The notes beneath the pieces were generated by a model. It had not been told where the DNA came from, made no database searches, and was given only the letters and a program-made list of their open reading frames with translations. The translations under genes were made by a program, and so were the position numbers. From the NCBI GenBank assembly GCA_016789785.1, contig JAEUQE010000002.1, positions 43,927 through 107,926 of the forward strand: a stretch of 64,000 bases of DNA, in the 5' to 3' direction. This stretch comes from Bryobacterales bacterium (GTDB lineage Bacteria > Acidobacteriota > Terriglobia > Bryobacterales > Bryobacteraceae). Shown here one piece after another: positions 26,618 to 36,370 of the stretch; within the stretch, counting starts at the first letter, position 1, and each line of letters begins with the position of its first letter.

Positions 26618-28246
26618 TCATCGCCAGCGCGCCCCCAGGTCCGCGAACACATAGCGATATCGCCAGCCGTGGGTCGCGGGCTTCGGTATTCCGTCCACCG
26701 TGAACGCAGTCCCGATCTGCCCCTCGCGATAGTTCCAGATCTCAATTTGGAACTCCGGATGTCCGGGAATGATCTGGATGTCCACTTCACCCCGGCTCGC
26801 ACGGGCCGAAAAAGCTCGCATGGTGTAGGGGTTTTGGGGGCGGCTCGGGTCATCCGCCCGGTTCAAGATCCAGACCACAACAGCGCTGTCCGGGTCGCCC
26901 CCTTCCCATGTCACCTTTAGCGGAATATATAGGATCCTCGTCGGGTCGAAGATGGGCGCGATGAATCGCCGTCCCGGATGAAGGTCCGTCGTGATGCGAA
27001 TCGGCGGTGGAATGTCAATCGCCGTCGCGAACGGTCCGATGTCGACGGAGGCGCCGCCGGAAACCCGATGCGTGCCCGGCTGAATCGTGCCAACCGGCAG
27101 TTCGGCTCGATACTCCGTCGGACCATTCGGCGTGAGCTCCGGTGTGAGGAAGTCGCCATTCGGCGGGCGAAGCTGTATGCCGCCCAATTCCAGGCGTCGG
27201 GCATAGTTGTCGGCCACGGGACAGCGCGGGCCAGGGATCGGTATGAGGATACTCCTGAAACCAAATGGTGGGGGCAGATCCCGAACCGGCAGAGGCGTGC
27301 GCGAAAAATCGAGCACAAACTCGTCTTTCTCCGGGGCAAGAACCACCGAACCGGTAGCGATTGTCTTCTCCCACCGGAGCATCCCGGTGGGGGGCGGGAG
27401 ATCGGCAGGGCAGGCGCCGCCTCCACGCCGAATGTTGATGGGTACATGCTGAGCGGCAAACCGCGAATCGTAGAGTAGCAGCGGCATCTCGCATCCCTCG
27501 GTAATGCGGCCATCCCGGAGCTTCAAGTTGATCTGGTCGACTCCAACGAGGCCTGGAGCGCGCCCGCCCCACACCACGTCGCCCACCATATATTCCAACT
27601 CCGGTTCGCCCAACGTCACCCAGGCCGGTCCCCCGCCCGAGAACAATCTGGCCGGCGGATCGCTCGGAGCAGCCTCTCCCAGCGGCACAGGAGGCAGGAG
27701 AAAGCTGCCAGAGCCGGTTCCGAAGACGACGAGGTCTCCTCCAGGTTCCGCCGAGTTGGCCGGCGTGTTCCGCTCCAGCGACCCGTTCTTCAAGTTGAAG
27801 AGCATACCTCTGCCGCAGGGTCCTTGGTCCGACGTGAGAATTCCGAACTTGGAGGGTCCGATGGTCACCCGCGTCGAGACGGAGCCGGATGGAGTTGTGA
27901 CTGTCATCTCGACCGATCCGTTGATCGGCAAGAAGGGCTTCCTCGGCACCTGCAACGTGATCCGCTCCGGCGATACCGAGAGCAGCGGTGCGCGCTCGCC
28001 ATTGAACGTGACGAAGGTGCCCAGTAACTCACGTGGCAACGGGGTTCCTTCGGCCGAGGCCGTACCGGCCGCTAAGTTACTCCCCAGAACGTGGGCGAGT
28101 CCGGTCTCCGTAACCCAGTGAAACGGAATATCACCGGGTTCGTAAGTCGCGCCGTGGACAATCGCGGGTGCGGCTAACTCGGGACTCTGCCCACCTAACT
28201 TCAGCCCGTAACCAAGAAAGAGCGCCAGCATTGCGAAACGCAGCAC
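26618..28246 (-). CDS. Secreted protein with N-terminal TIGR03437-like domain
   Basis: 542 residues from GTG 28246, selected because AGGAGGTG lies 6 nt upstream and a signal peptide follows (VLRFAMLALFLGYGLKLGGQ); ORF extension to 28312 adds only hydrophilic residues. Residues about 30-270 follow the pattern of the TIGR03437 domain known from Solibacter: AAPAIVHGATYEPGDI, LAHVLGSNLAAGTA, LPRELLGTFVTFNGERAPLL, VSPERITLQVP, GGDLVVFGTGSG, VGVDQINLKL. The remaining half (about 300-542) has beta-rich, proline-rich sequence with no recognised domain. Exported; function unknown. Not in an obvious operon. Confidence 0.62.
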   Translation of the reverse strand: MLRFAMLALFLGYGLKLGGQSPELAAPAIVHGATYEPGDIPFHWVTETGLAHVLGSNLAAGTASAEGTPLPRELLGTFVTFNGERAPLLSVSPERITLQVPRKPFLPINGSVEMTVTTPSGSVSTRVTIGPSKFGILTSDQGPCGRGMLFNLKNGSLERNTPANSAEPGGDLVVFGTGSGSFLLPPVPLGEAAPSDPPARLFSGGGPAWVTLGEPELEYMVGDVVWGGRAPGLVGVDQINLKLRDGRITEGCEMPLLLYDSRFAAQHVPINIRRGGGACPADLPPPTGMLRWEKTIATGSVVLAPEKDEFVLDFSRTPLPVRDLPPPFGFRSILIPIPGPRCPVADNYARRLELGGIQLRPPNGDFLTPELTPNGPTEYRAELPVGTIQPGTHRVSGGASVDIGPFATAIDIPPPIRITTDLHPGRRFIAPIFDPTRILYIPLKVTWEGGDPDSAVVVWILNRADDPSRPQNPYTMRAFSARASRGEVDIQIIPGHPEFQIEIWNYREGQIGTAFTVDGIPKPATHGWRYRYVFADLGARWR

Positions 28247-28424
28247 GAGCCACCTCCTGTCGCGGCAAGCAGTTTGCAGGCGCAGATCGGTATCACCCGC
28301 ATGATCGATCACAACGCGGCTTAATGCAATGCGGAGTCTTGTGAATTCTGGAGAGGCCGCGGAGACAAGTTACCCGGAAATCCCGTAAGCCTGAGCCATG
28401 ATTGCACTCAGTGTTTATCCGCGC

Positions 28425-29708
28425 TCATTCCTTCCACGAAAACAGCCGCACCGCCCGTCCCTGCTCCCGCGGATCAAACAGCAACCAGCTCCGGGGCTTT
28501 CCCGTCATCAACTCCACCGTGTGCTCCGCAACCGATCTCGTGTAAGGAAACGACTCCATGAAAATCGGCCCGCTCGCTGCTTCCGCCACGCGAATCAGGT
28601 GCTCCGTCGGCGCGGCCCGCCGTACATACTGATCATGCTTGTACAGCCAAACATACAGGCAGTTATGCGACACCAGGGCCACACCCAGCGCCACTGGCAC
28701 CCATCGGCGCGACTCCCAATACCGCGCCATCAACTGACAGCACGCATACCCCACCAGCAGCGACAATCCCGCGCTTGCCAGATACGTATGGCGGCTCGGC
28801 ACGCGTGTCATGTAAGTGAGAAACGAATACGGAAGCAGCGTCAGCGTCATCCATCCGAACCCCACCGCCATCACGATCTTCCAGCCGCGTGGCCTCCAAT
28901 ACAACAGCGCCGCCATGCTCGGGATTCCCCAGATCCACAGCATGCGCCCAATGCTGTGCGGAATTGTCAACCAGAAGGGAGCCCGCAGGGAGAACGTCCC
29001 GTCATCGAAATGGTGATTCCCACTCTTGCCCGAAAACACCAACGCGACATAGACCGCCGTGATCGCAAAGAACGGGAGCACCCCGCGGGCACGCCGCCAA
29101 AGATCGTCCCGGCACTGCAACCAAAGCGGCAACAGGAGCAACGGTGCAAACACCACACCCGATTCCTTCGACAACAGTGCAAGCACGAAGCTCAACATCG
29201 CCGCCCCGTAGCACCATCGCCGTCCCTCCAGCCACTCCACCCAAGTATGCAGCGCCAGCAACCCAAAGAAAAACACCAGCAGTTCCGGCACCGCCGAAAA
29301 CCAGATCACCGCCTCCTGATGCCCTTCATAGACCGCGAAGAACGCAGCCATCAGCGCAGCCACTCGCCAGCCCACATACCGCAGCCGCCCAAACGCAAAC
29401 ACCAGCCATGTATTCAATCCATGCAGCAGGAGAGCAAACAGGTTGTACGGCAAGGGATCCATGCCTGACCACTCGTAGATCCACCACGCCAGCACCATGG
29501 TGGTCGTGCGGCTTCGATACAAAGGATCCGCCAGCAGATCCAGCCATCCGCTCACAGGACCATAGTCCTTGCTCAAACCAATCACTAGGTAGTCATCGGA
29601 AATCAGCGGCAGGCCCACCGCCCGCACGTAGGGCAGCGTGGCAAGCAAGCTGAGTAGCAGGAGCACACCCGCGAATCCGCGGTCCACTCGAACAGACAAT
29701 CCCGTCAC
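28425..29708 (-). CDS. Multi-pass GT-C-type membrane glycosyltransferase-like protein
   Basis: About 427 residues from GTG 29708 (preceded by GGGGTGAAG). The frame continues to 29957, and ATG 29813 or GTG 29744 are alternative starts. About ten hydrophobic helices are seen, for example FAGVLLLLSLLATLPYVRAV, AALMAAFFAVYEG, LLVFFFGLLALHTWVEWLEG, FFAITAVYVALVF. The first periplasmic loop has LISDDYL, an acidic pair in the position of the GT-C (PMT/ArnT-like) catalytic motif. Such enzymes use lipid-linked sugars. Acceptor unknown. The C-terminal soluble tail ends RLFSWKE, matched by the relic at 26527. Divergent from the receptor at 29891. Confidence 0.65.
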   Translation of the reverse strand: MTGLSVRVDRGFAGVLLLLSLLATLPYVRAVGLPLISDDYLVIGLSKDYGPVSGWLDLLADPLYRSRTTTMVLAWWIYEWSGMDPLPYNLFALLLHGLNTWLVFAFGRLRYVGWRVAALMAAFFAVYEGHQEAVIWFSAVPELLVFFFGLLALHTWVEWLEGRRWCYGAAMLSFVLALLSKESGVVFAPLLLLPLWLQCRDDLWRRARGVLPFFAITAVYVALVFSGKSGNHHFDDGTFSLRAPFWLTIPHSIGRMLWIWGIPSMAALLYWRPRGWKIVMAVGFGWMTLTLLPYSFLTYMTRVPSRHTYLASAGLSLLVGYACCQLMARYWESRRWVPVALGVALVSHNCLYVWLYKHDQYVRRAAPTEHLIRVAEAASGPIFMESFPYTRSVAEHTVELMTGKPRSWLLFDPREQGRAVRLFSWKE

Positions 29709-29833
29709 CGGCGCTTCACCCCGATCATCCCCAAAAGCCCACACGTTTCCGCGCGAAACGTCCGGCTTCCACCGCGAAAATAGGCTGTGCGCTATAGTAT
29801 ATCGTATCGGCATCTGGGGTTGGGTTGCGGGGA

Positions 29834-29852
29834 GTCCGGCGGTTCGCCGGAC
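29834..29852. promoter_or_regulatory. Perfect 8-bp inverted repeat in divergent promoter region
   Basis: GTCCGGCG-GTT-CGCCGGAC lies 38 bp before the receptor start at 29891. It could be an operator or a leader hairpin. A minus-strand TATACT box lies near 29800. Confidence 0.35.
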
Positions 29853-29890
29853 GGCATTCGTTAGAATGAAAGCTACTTGGGAGTACGACC

Positions 29891-32800
29891 GTGATCCAGT
29901 CCTGGCGGCGCTACGCCGTTGTCCTTTCTCTTTTCCAGGCACTCGCGCTCTGGGCACAAACCGCGGCCAACATCAACGGTGTTCTCAAGGATCCTTCCGG
30001 CGCATTGCTCAGTGGCGCAAAGGTCACTGCCATCAACATCGAACGGCGTATTTTCCGCACTTCCGTCTCCGGCGAGGAAGGCGAGTACGTGCTTCCCACC
30101 CTCCCCGCCGGCCTCTATGAAGTGCGCGTCGAACGCCAGGGATTCCGCCCCCTCGTTCGCAAAGGCATCGAGCTCACAGTCGCTCAGCAGGTCCGCCTCG
30201 ATCTCGTCCTCGAAGTCGGCGACGTCAGCCAGGAAGTCACCGTCACCGGACAGGCCTCCCAGGTCAACACCAGTACCCAGGAATTGAGCTATCTCGTCGG
30301 CGAAAACGCAATCCGCGAACTCCCCCTCAACGGCCGCAATTGGACCGACCTCGCACTCCTCCAGCCGGGCGTGGTTGCCTATCCCCATCGAGATGGCGGC
30401 TCCGTCGTCGCCCACGGCCTCGGCATGAGTATCAACGGCCAGGATCCGCGCTCCAACGTCTACCTCCTCGACGGAACGCCGCAGAATGACTTCACCAATG
30501 GCCCCGCCGGCAGCGCCGCATCTACCGCGCTCGGCACCGAGACCATTCGCGAGTTCCGCGTCGAAGTCAACTCCTATAGCGCCGAGTTCGGCCGCAACTC
30601 CGGCGGCCAGTTCAACGCCCTCACCAAGTCCGGCACCAACGACCTTCACGGCAGCGTCGTCTACTTCAACCGCAACGACAACTTCGATTCCCGCGACTAC
30701 TTCGACGACGTCCGTCCCGAGTTCAAGCGCCACCAGCTCGGCGCCACCATCGGTGGCCCTATCCGCCGCGACAAGTCCTTCTTCTTCCTCGGCTACGAAA
30801 CGCTGCGCGAGCGCAAAGGCCGCACCATCCTTACCATCGTCCCCGACCTCGCCGCGCGCTCCGGCCAGCTTGCACCAATCGATCCCACCATTCGTCCCTA
30901 TCTCGAAGCCTACCCGCTCCCCACACCAGGACGCCGTTCCGCCGGACTCGGCCTCGGCGAACATCTTTTCCGCTACAACCAACTCCTCGATCAGAACTTC
31001 GGACAGGCCCGTTACGATCACAACCTCAGCGACAAAAGCCAGCTCTTCGTTCGCTACACCGCCGATGATGCGGCTCAGGAGTTGCCCACCGACTATCCGC
31101 AGTTCCCGCGCACCTTCCTCTCCCGCAATCAGTTCTTGACGGCCGAACATCGCGCCGTGCTTTCCACTGCGGTTCTCAACACCTTCCGTGCCAGCTTCAG
31201 CCGCACCCGCGTCGGCCAGGACGTCCAGTCAAATCTCAATCCCCAGCTTCCGTCCTTCGTGCCGGGACGCAACATCATGGGCGGCATTGACATCGGCGGC
31301 ATTCCCGGCCGCTTCGGCCCGCAGACCTCGGTCAACGTCAAACTCACGCAGAACATCTTCGGAGTGGAGGACGGCCTCGTCTACAATCGCGGCGGGCACC
31401 TGCTCAAGTTTGGCGCCATGGCCGAGCGCTATCAGGACAACATGGTGAACCCGACCTTTGCCCTCGGCATCTTCACCTTCGGCAGCATCACGGACTTCCT
31501 CCAGAATCGCCCGCAACGCTACCTGGGCCTCGATCCGCGGGGCGCACTCGATCGCTACTGGCGCTTCACGCTGGCTGCCTTCTACGCGCAGGATACCTGG
31601 CGCGTCAGCCGCAAGCTCACTCTGAATCTCGGCCTTCGCTACGAGTTCTCCTCCACCCCCATCGACATCTATGGCCGCGACTCCGCCCTCATCAACCTCA
31701 CCGACCGCGCACCCACCGTCGGCCAGCTCTATCAGAACCCCACCTATCGCAACATCTCCCCTCGCATCGGCATTGCCTACGATCCCTTCGGCAACGGCAA
31801 GACGGCGATTCGTGGCGGCTATGGCATCTACTGGAACACGAACAACCAGCAGAACCTCATCGTCACAGTGACCAATCCTCCCGCCACGCCACGCCTCATC
31901 ATCGCCAACCCGACCTTCCCCGTGCCCCAGTTTGAGCGTGGCGTCGGCAACACCATCCGGCCCGTGGAGTGGAACATCAAGAGCCCCTATGTCCAGGTGT
32001 GGAACCTCAACGTCCAGCATCAGCTTCCTTACGACACGCTGGTCACCTTCGGCTACGCGGGCTCGCGTGGCATTCATCTCTGGCGCAGCACCGATGCCAA
32101 TACCGCATTACCCATGCGCCGCGAAGATGGCTCGCTCTTCTTCCCGTTGAATGCCCCGCGCCAGAACCCCGCCTTCGCCACCATCGAACTCAAGAAGAGC
32201 GATGGCAACTCCTGGTACAACGCCTTCATCTGGGAAGTGCGCAAGCGGTGGCACTCCGGTTTCAGCTTCCAGTCGTCCTATACGTTTGCGCGCAACATCG
32301 ACACCACGCAGGCGTCCACGTTCTTCTCCGACGCAACCAACGGCACCACCACCGCGATGCCCGAATACGAGGGCTTCAACTACAACAAAGGCCTCGCCGA
32401 CTATCACGCCAAGCACAACTGGGTGATGAACTACTCGTGGGCCATCCCCTTCGCCAAGAGCCTTCGTGGCGCGCAAGGCAAACTGCTCGATGGTTGGGAA
32501 CTCGCAGGAATCGCCCAGGCACGCAGCGGCAACCCGCTCACGCTGTTCCTGGCGCGCAATCGTTCTCGCTCGCAGTGGTCGCCCTCTTTGGGGCCTGGAC
32601 TCGGCTTTGACCGTCCCAGCATGGCCCCGGGCTTCACCCATCAGAGCGCCGTCCTGGGCGGACCCGACCGCTACTTCGATCCAGCCGCATTCGTGCTGCC
32701 CGCGGCGGGCACGCTGGGCAACCTTGGCCGCGGCGCTCTCATCGGGCCCAACCTTCGCAACTTCGACTTCGCCATCATCAAGAACACCCGCTGGTCCAAA

Positions 32801-32995
32801 CTCGGCGAGAGCGGAAATATTCAATTCCGGTGCGAGACGTTTAATCTGTTAAACAGAGCGAACTTCGGAGTGCCCGGTCTGCTCGCTTACACGGGTGCCG
32901 CCGACAATGAGCCTCCTCTGGGTTCGCTGGGCCGCATTCGGTCCACCGTGACGTCCTCGCGGCAGATCCAGTTCGGATTGCGAATCGTCTACTAG
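29891..32995 (+). CDS. Oar-like TonB-dependent receptor with carboxypeptidase-regulatory domain (3)
   Basis: 1034 residues from GTG 29891 (GGGAG 9 nt upstream; [20 protein letters not shown] signal). Regulatory domain about 25-110 ([20 protein letters not shown]), plug about 120-240 (the [19 protein letters not shown] box and [19 protein letters not shown]), barrel to [10 protein letters not shown]. Shortest of the five receptors. Codon choice is noticeably rich in C-ending codons compared with receptors 1, 2 and 4, as in the glycosyltransferase beside it, which may mark a different origin or expression level. Confidence 0.9.
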   Translation: MIQSWRRYAVVLSLFQALALWAQTAANINGVLKDPSGALLSGAKVTAINIERRIFRTSVSGEEGEYVLPTLPAGLYEVRVERQGFRPLVRKGIELTVAQQVRLDLVLEVGDVSQEVTVTGQASQVNTSTQELSYLVGENAIRELPLNGRNWTDLALLQPGVVAYPHRDGGSVVAHGLGMSINGQDPRSNVYLLDGTPQNDFTNGPAGSAASTALGTETIREFRVEVNSYSAEFGRNSGGQFNALTKSGTNDLHGSVVYFNRNDNFDSRDYFDDVRPEFKRHQLGATIGGPIRRDKSFFFLGYETLRERKGRTILTIVPDLAARSGQLAPIDPTIRPYLEAYPLPTPGRRSAGLGLGEHLFRYNQLLDQNFGQARYDHNLSDKSQLFVRYTADDAAQELPTDYPQFPRTFLSRNQFLTAEHRAVLSTAVLNTFRASFSRTRVGQDVQSNLNPQLPSFVPGRNIMGGIDIGGIPGRFGPQTSVNVKLTQNIFGVEDGLVYNRGGHLLKFGAMAERYQDNMVNPTFALGIFTFGSITDFLQNRPQRYLGLDPRGALDRYWRFTLAAFYAQDTWRVSRKLTLNLGLRYEFSSTPIDIYGRDSALINLTDRAPTVGQLYQNPTYRNISPRIGIAYDPFGNGKTAIRGGYGIYWNTNNQQNLIVTVTNPPATPRLIIANPTFPVPQFERGVGNTIRPVEWNIKSPYVQVWNLNVQHQLPYDTLVTFGYAGSRGIHLWRSTDANTALPMRREDGSLFFPLNAPRQNPAFATIELKKSDGNSWYNAFIWEVRKRWHSGFSFQSSYTFARNIDTTQASTFFSDATNGTTTAMPEYEGFNYNKGLADYHAKHNWVMNYSWAIPFAKSLRGAQGKLLDGWELAGIAQARSGNPLTLFLARNRSRSQWSPSLGPGLGFDRPSMAPGFTHQSAVLGGPDRYFDPAAFVLPAAGTLGNLGRGALIGPNLRNFDFAIIKNTRWSKLGESGNIQFRCETFNLLNRANFGVPGLLAYTGAADNEPPLGSLGRIRSTVTSSRQIQFGLRIVY

Positions 32996-33040
32996 TTGGC
33001 GACAATAGGGAACCAGTCCAGATACAGGCAACCAACTTCA

Positions 33041-33508
33041 ATGGAGAAGAAGAAGAAATCTATGCTATGGGTGGCATTCGCCCTCGGGGCGGCATTGGCA
33101 TGGGGAATGTACGGCCCCACGCTGCATAAAGGACAAGTGCAACTTGGCAATCCGCTCCGCGCCTTGTTGTGCGTCGGGATGGCTTACTTCCTGGTCGGTG
33201 TGCTCGTGCCGGTTGCCATGCTTTCTTCGCAGGGCCAGTTGAACGGCTTCAAGATGGAGGGCACCATCTCGGCCACTTTCGCCGGCACGCTCGGCGCTCT
33301 GGGCGCGGTGTTCATCATCCTCGCCTTCCGCAACGGCGGCACTCCCGCCTTCGTCATGCCGCTTGTCTTCGGCCTGGCCCCGCTGATCAACGTCCTGGTC
33401 TCCATGATCACCCACCCACCGAAGGAGTCCCCCAACCCCTTGCTGTGGGCCGGCTATCTGCTTGCGTCGTTGGGCGCAGGCCTCGTCCTATTCTTCAAAC
33501 CATCCTAA
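33041..33508 (+). CDS. Small multi-pass membrane protein, half-size EamA/DMT-like
   Basis: 155 residues from ATG 33041 (MEKKKKSMLWVAFALGAALA); the frame opens at 32996 but the first codons are hydrophilic and adjoin the receptor stop. Four to five helices: MLWVAFALGAALAWGMYG, ALLCVGMAYFLVGVLVPVAM, SATFAGTLGALGAVFIILAF, LVFGLAPLINVLVSMI, WAGYLLASLGAGLVLFF. The pattern, with the GxAxAWG opening and the Gly-rich last helix, recalls one half of a drug/metabolite transporter, which would function as a dimer. Substrate unknown. Confidence 0.65.
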   Translation: MEKKKKSMLWVAFALGAALAWGMYGPTLHKGQVQLGNPLRALLCVGMAYFLVGVLVPVAMLSSQGQLNGFKMEGTISATFAGTLGALGAVFIILAFRNGGTPAFVMPLVFGLAPLINVLVSMITHPPKESPNPLLWAGYLLASLGAGLVLFFKPS

Positions 33509-33512
33509 TTTT

Positions 33513-33563
33513 CGCCGTAACGCAGGCACTCGTGCCTGCCGCCTCGACAATCGTGTCGAGGCC
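33513..33563 (+). repeat. Two-hairpin intergenic repeat, copy 4 (variant stems)
   Basis: CGCCGTAACGC lead, stem GCAGGCAC / GTGCCTGC, then stem GCCTCGACA / TGTCGAGGC. The stem sequences differ from other copies but base changes are compensated, so the two-hairpin form is preserved. Confidence 0.7.
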
Positions 33564-33692
33564 GTGCTCGAAACCCGTGAATTGCCCCAGACCAGACCCC
33601 TGCGCGCGAGCGGACTGAAATCCCGCTCCCTCGCCTGTCCCCTCCTTGCTCCGCCTGCTACACTCCGAATGATCCCGATCTCCGGAGCAGCC

Positions 33693-34151
33693 ATGTCCCG
33701 ATCTCTCATCGCTCTCTTGCTGTTTGCCTCGATCGCTCTTGCTCAGCAGGCAACCATCTCGCTCACTCCAGCCGAACAGGCATTCCAAACCAGCATGACC
33801 AACGTCACGCTCACCGGCTACTTCACCGTCGGCGACGGCTCGGAAACGCGCCCTGACAAATACACCGTCGAGAAAGTCGAAAAGATCGGTGACGATCTCT
33901 GGAGCTTTGACGCCCGCATTCAATACGGCACCCGGGACTATCGCGCCAAGGTGAAAGTGCCCGTCAAATGGGCCGGCGACACGCCTGTCATTACGCTTGC
34001 CAGTTATCTCATCCAGGGCCACGGCGTCTACAGCGCGCGCATCCTCATCCACAACGGCCAATACGCCGGGACATGGGGCGGTGCCGAAGGCAAGGGTGGC
34101 AAGATGTTCGGCAACGTGGTGAAGAACACGACCGCACCCGCAAACCCATAG
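33693..34151 (+). CDS. Small secreted protein of unknown function
   Basis: 152 residues from ATG 33693 (CCGGAG 6 nt upstream), signal peptide MSRSLIALLLFASIALAQQ. The mature part (ISLTPAEQAFQTSMTNVTLT, GYFTVGDGSE, WSFDARIQYGTRDYRAKVKV, PVKWAGDTPVITLASYLIQG, YSARILIHNGQYAGTW) is a regular beta-rich domain. No family can be named. Its stop is 1 bp before the phosphodiesterase start, and that gene abuts the NUDIX gene, so all three form one operon. Confidence 0.6.
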   Translation: MSRSLIALLLFASIALAQQATISLTPAEQAFQTSMTNVTLTGYFTVGDGSETRPDKYTVEKVEKIGDDLWSFDARIQYGTRDYRAKVKVPVKWAGDTPVITLASYLIQGHGVYSARILIHNGQYAGTWGGAEGKGGKMFGNVVKNTTAPANP

Positions 34152-34152
34152 C

Positions 34153-35010
34153 ATGATCCTCCTGGCAATACTCCTCCTTGCAGCCCCGCTCCACGCCGCC
34201 GGTCCACACGTGATCGTCGTCGGCCTGGACGGCTGCAGCCCCGATGGCATCCGCAAAGCCGATCACCCCACCTTCCAGCAACTCATGAAGGAAGGGGCAT
34301 GGACCATGAAAGCCCGTGGCGTCATGCCCACCGTATCGAGCCCCAACTGGGCGTCCATGATCATGGGCGCAGGCCCCGAACAGCACGGCATCACCTCCAA
34401 CGATTGGCAGCCCGCCAAGTTCGAGTTCCCCGCGAATTTCCTCGGCCCGAAAGGCATCTTCCCGACAATGTTCGGTTTGCTCCGCGAACAGCAGCCTTCG
34501 GCGCGCATCGCGATCTTTCACGATTGGGAAGGTTTCGGCCGCCTCGTCGAGCCAGGTGTCGCCAGCATCATCGGCCATCCCAAAGGCCCCCGGCAAACCA
34601 TGGCCGAGGCCATCGCCGAGTGGAAAGAACATCAGCCCACACTTCTGTTCATCCATCTCGACCACATCGATCACGCCGGTCATGAGGAAGGCCATGGCAC
34701 GCCCGCCTACTATGAATCCGTGCGCGAGGCCGGCCGCCTCATCGCGCAACTCCGTGAAGCCATCGGCGCCGCCAAAGTGCACCTCATCGTCACCTCTGAT
34801 CATGGCGGCAAAGGCAAGAAGCACGGCGGCAACACGCTCGAAGAACTCGAAATCCCGTGGCTCATCGCCGGTCCCGGTGTTCGCCCCGGCCACGAGATCC
34901 AGGCCACGGTCAACACTTATGACACCGCGGCCACCGTCGCCTACATCCTACAGCTGAAAACACCGCAAGCCTGGATCGGGCGCCCGGTGCGAGAGGCTTT
35001 CGGAAAGTAA
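34153..35010 (+). CDS. Alkaline-phosphatase-superfamily phosphodiesterase (type I PDE/NPP-like)
   Basis: 285 residues with signal peptide MILLAILLLAAPLHAAG. The fold's two-metal site is visible: VVGLDG (Asp26), the nucleophile segment PTVSSPNWASM (Ser62, where many NPPs have Thr), HLDHIDHAGH (Asp-His pair) and TSDHGGKGKKHGG (Asp-His plus distal His). The family hydrolyses phosphodiester or phosphonate bonds of nucleotides or lipids outside the cytoplasm. It is shorter than classical NPPs (about 400), lacking most of the insert near the active site, so the substrate is open. Middle gene of the 33693-35502 operon. Confidence 0.8.
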   Translation: MILLAILLLAAPLHAAGPHVIVVGLDGCSPDGIRKADHPTFQQLMKEGAWTMKARGVMPTVSSPNWASMIMGAGPEQHGITSNDWQPAKFEFPANFLGPKGIFPTMFGLLREQQPSARIAIFHDWEGFGRLVEPGVASIIGHPKGPRQTMAEAIAEWKEHQPTLLFIHLDHIDHAGHEEGHGTPAYYESVREAGRLIAQLREAIGAAKVHLIVTSDHGGKGKKHGGNTLEELEIPWLIAGPGVRPGHEIQATVNTYDTAATVAYILQLKTPQAWIGRPVREAFGK

Positions 35011-35502
35011 ATGGCAAGAGACGAACTCGTCACCATCGTCGATGATCAGAACCGCGAAATCGGCGTCGCGCCCCGATGGCGCATGCGTGTCGAGCGGCTC
35101 CCCCATCGTTCCACCTACATCTTCGTGTTCGACGCCGAGAATCGCCTCTACGTCCAGCACCGGACGCTTACCAAGGACGTGTTCCCCGGCTACTGGGACT
35201 TGGCGGCAGGCGGCGTGGTGCTTGCCGGCGAAACTTATGAACACAGCGCCGAACGTGAGCTTGCCGAGGAACTGGGGATTCGCGGTGTGCCACTCGAAAC
35301 CTGGTTCGATTTCTACGTCGAGGAGCACCGCGTTTGGGGCAGGGCGTTCGCTTGCCACTACGAAGGTCCGCTCGTGTTGCAGGAGGAAGAAGTCCAGGGC
35401 GTAGAACAAATGAGCGTCTCCGAGATTTTCGCGAATCCGCAGGCCCGGCTGTTTACACCAGACTCACTCCTCGCCTTACGGCGGAAGTTCGCCGAGGCCT
35501 AA
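35011..35502 (+). CDS. NUDIX hydrolase, isopentenyl-diphosphate isomerase/YfcD-like
   Basis: 163 residues. The ATG follows the upstream stop without a gap. The Nudix box occupies residues 67-90: GGVVLAGE, then AERELAEELGI, giving the full G-x5-E-x7-RE-x2-EE-x-G-[hydrophobic] pattern. The N-terminus (LVTIVDDQNREIGVAPRWRM, HRSTYIFVF) and the pre-box DVFPGYWDLAAG are like YfcD and IDI-type NUDIX proteins. It lacks a clear IDI catalytic Cys, so a cytoplasmic pyrophosphatase is likelier than an isomerase. Confidence 0.85.
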   Translation: MARDELVTIVDDQNREIGVAPRWRMRVERLPHRSTYIFVFDAENRLYVQHRTLTKDVFPGYWDLAAGGVVLAGETYEHSAERELAEELGIRGVPLETWFDFYVEEHRVWGRAFACHYEGPLVLQEEEVQGVEQMSVSEIFANPQARLFTPDSLLALRRKFAEA

Positions 35503-35826
35503 ACAAACCCAAGTGCCCACTCCCTCGAGAACCCTAAGAAGGTAGCGTGCCCAGGACCTGCTCTGCCGCGGGCGCAGCAGCAGTGTGGCGTTTCCGGAAG
35601 CCTTCTGACACACCCGGGCCGCCGCGCCTGATTCGTGTCGAGCAGATGGGTCTCCGCACGAGTCCGCATCTGTTGCGTTACCCCGTTGTTGTCCTGATCC
35701 CGTCAAACGCTGCCAACGCAACAATGCCCCCACACTGCGGTTCAGTGCGTGTGGCGCGCGCCGCGAGCAGCGCGGCACCGAGCGGACTGCCAGCAATGCG
35801 CATCGTCAAACCCGGAGCCTCAAGCG
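35503..35826. other. Intergenic stretch with no recognised feature
   Basis: 324 bp between convergent genes. Open frames on both strands are composition artefacts (Arg/Ala/Ser-rich with no pattern). No family repeat, RNA or convincing hairpin terminator recognised. Confidence 0.5.
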
Positions 35827-36288
35827 TTACTGGTGAGACTTACTCACTTTTTCCCGGCCTTCCTTGGTCATTGCGAAACTGCGTGTCATGGTCTTGATGT
35901 ACTCCACGCGGCGAAACCGCAGTGCCGACCAATCCTCATCAATCGCAACCTGACGCACGGGTTCGAAACCGTGCGCGCCCATTTGGCTCCAGCCAGTATC
36001 ACGGTTGAAGTCGCACTTGTACTTTTTGGAACTGCCTTTCGGATAGGCGATCCAAACCAGTGCGTCGCCCTGAACTGACTTAGCCACCTGACTGGCGAAG
36101 CGGTCCACCTCTGTCTGCTTCGTGGCGAATAGGATCACGAAGCCGGCTTCCCTGGCGTTGGCGAGCGACGTCTTCACGGTCGCGGATCCGCGCAGTTCGT
36201 CAACCGCGGGCTGGAACGAATCCGGCGCGTTGACCACGTAGATCGTGCCTTGATTCTTGTAGTTGAGTTTCTGGAAGATCGCATTCAT
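35827..36288 (-). CDS. Conserved hypothetical protein, DUF3052-like
   Basis: 153 residues: MNAIFQKLNYKNQGTIYVVN, FILFATKQTEVDRFASQVAK, DALVWIAYPKGSSKKYKCDF, DTGWSQMGAHGFEPVRQVAI, DEDWSALRFRRVEYIKTMTR. The strand-helix order with a central (V/I)W(I/V)xYPK block resembles DUF3052-type proteins, whose biochemical role is unknown. Probably cytoplasmic. Directly upstream lies the aceE terminator, so it has its own promoter in the about 40 bp before 36288 or reads through. Confidence 0.6.
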   Translation of the reverse strand: MNAIFQKLNYKNQGTIYVVNAPDSFQPAVDELRGSATVKTSLANAREAGFVILFATKQTEVDRFASQVAKSVQGDALVWIAYPKGSSKKYKCDFNRDTGWSQMGAHGFEPVRQVAIDEDWSALRFRRVEYIKTMTRSFAMTKEGREKVSKSHQ

Positions 36289-36326
36289 CGGGAGAAGGCT
36301 AGCACATTCTCGCGCGAAAACAACAA

Positions 36327-36350
36327 AGGCCCGCCGGTGAAGGCGGGCCT
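36327..36350 (-). terminator. Intrinsic terminator of aceE
   Basis: On the minus strand, a 9-bp perfect stem AGGCCCGCC / GGCGGGCCT with loop TTCACC is followed by TTGTTGTTTT. It lies 20 bp after the aceE stop. The reverse orientation has no U-tract. Confidence 0.85.
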
Positions 36351-36370
36351 CTGAAACAACGAAACGACAG

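Noticed and set aside
29873..31150. 425-codon minus-strand open frame opposite receptor 3
   Set aside because: Gly/Val/Glu-rich antisense artefact of C-ending codon use in the receptor gene.
35476..35796. 106-codon minus-strand open frame downstream of the NUDIX gene
   Set aside because: Ser/Arg/Gly-rich, overlaps the NUDIX end, no pattern or start signal.
35940..35975. tRNA T-arm-like sequence (GCACGGGTTCGAAACCGTGC)
   Set aside because: Lies inside the reading frame of the gene at 35827, with no acceptor or anticodon stems around it.
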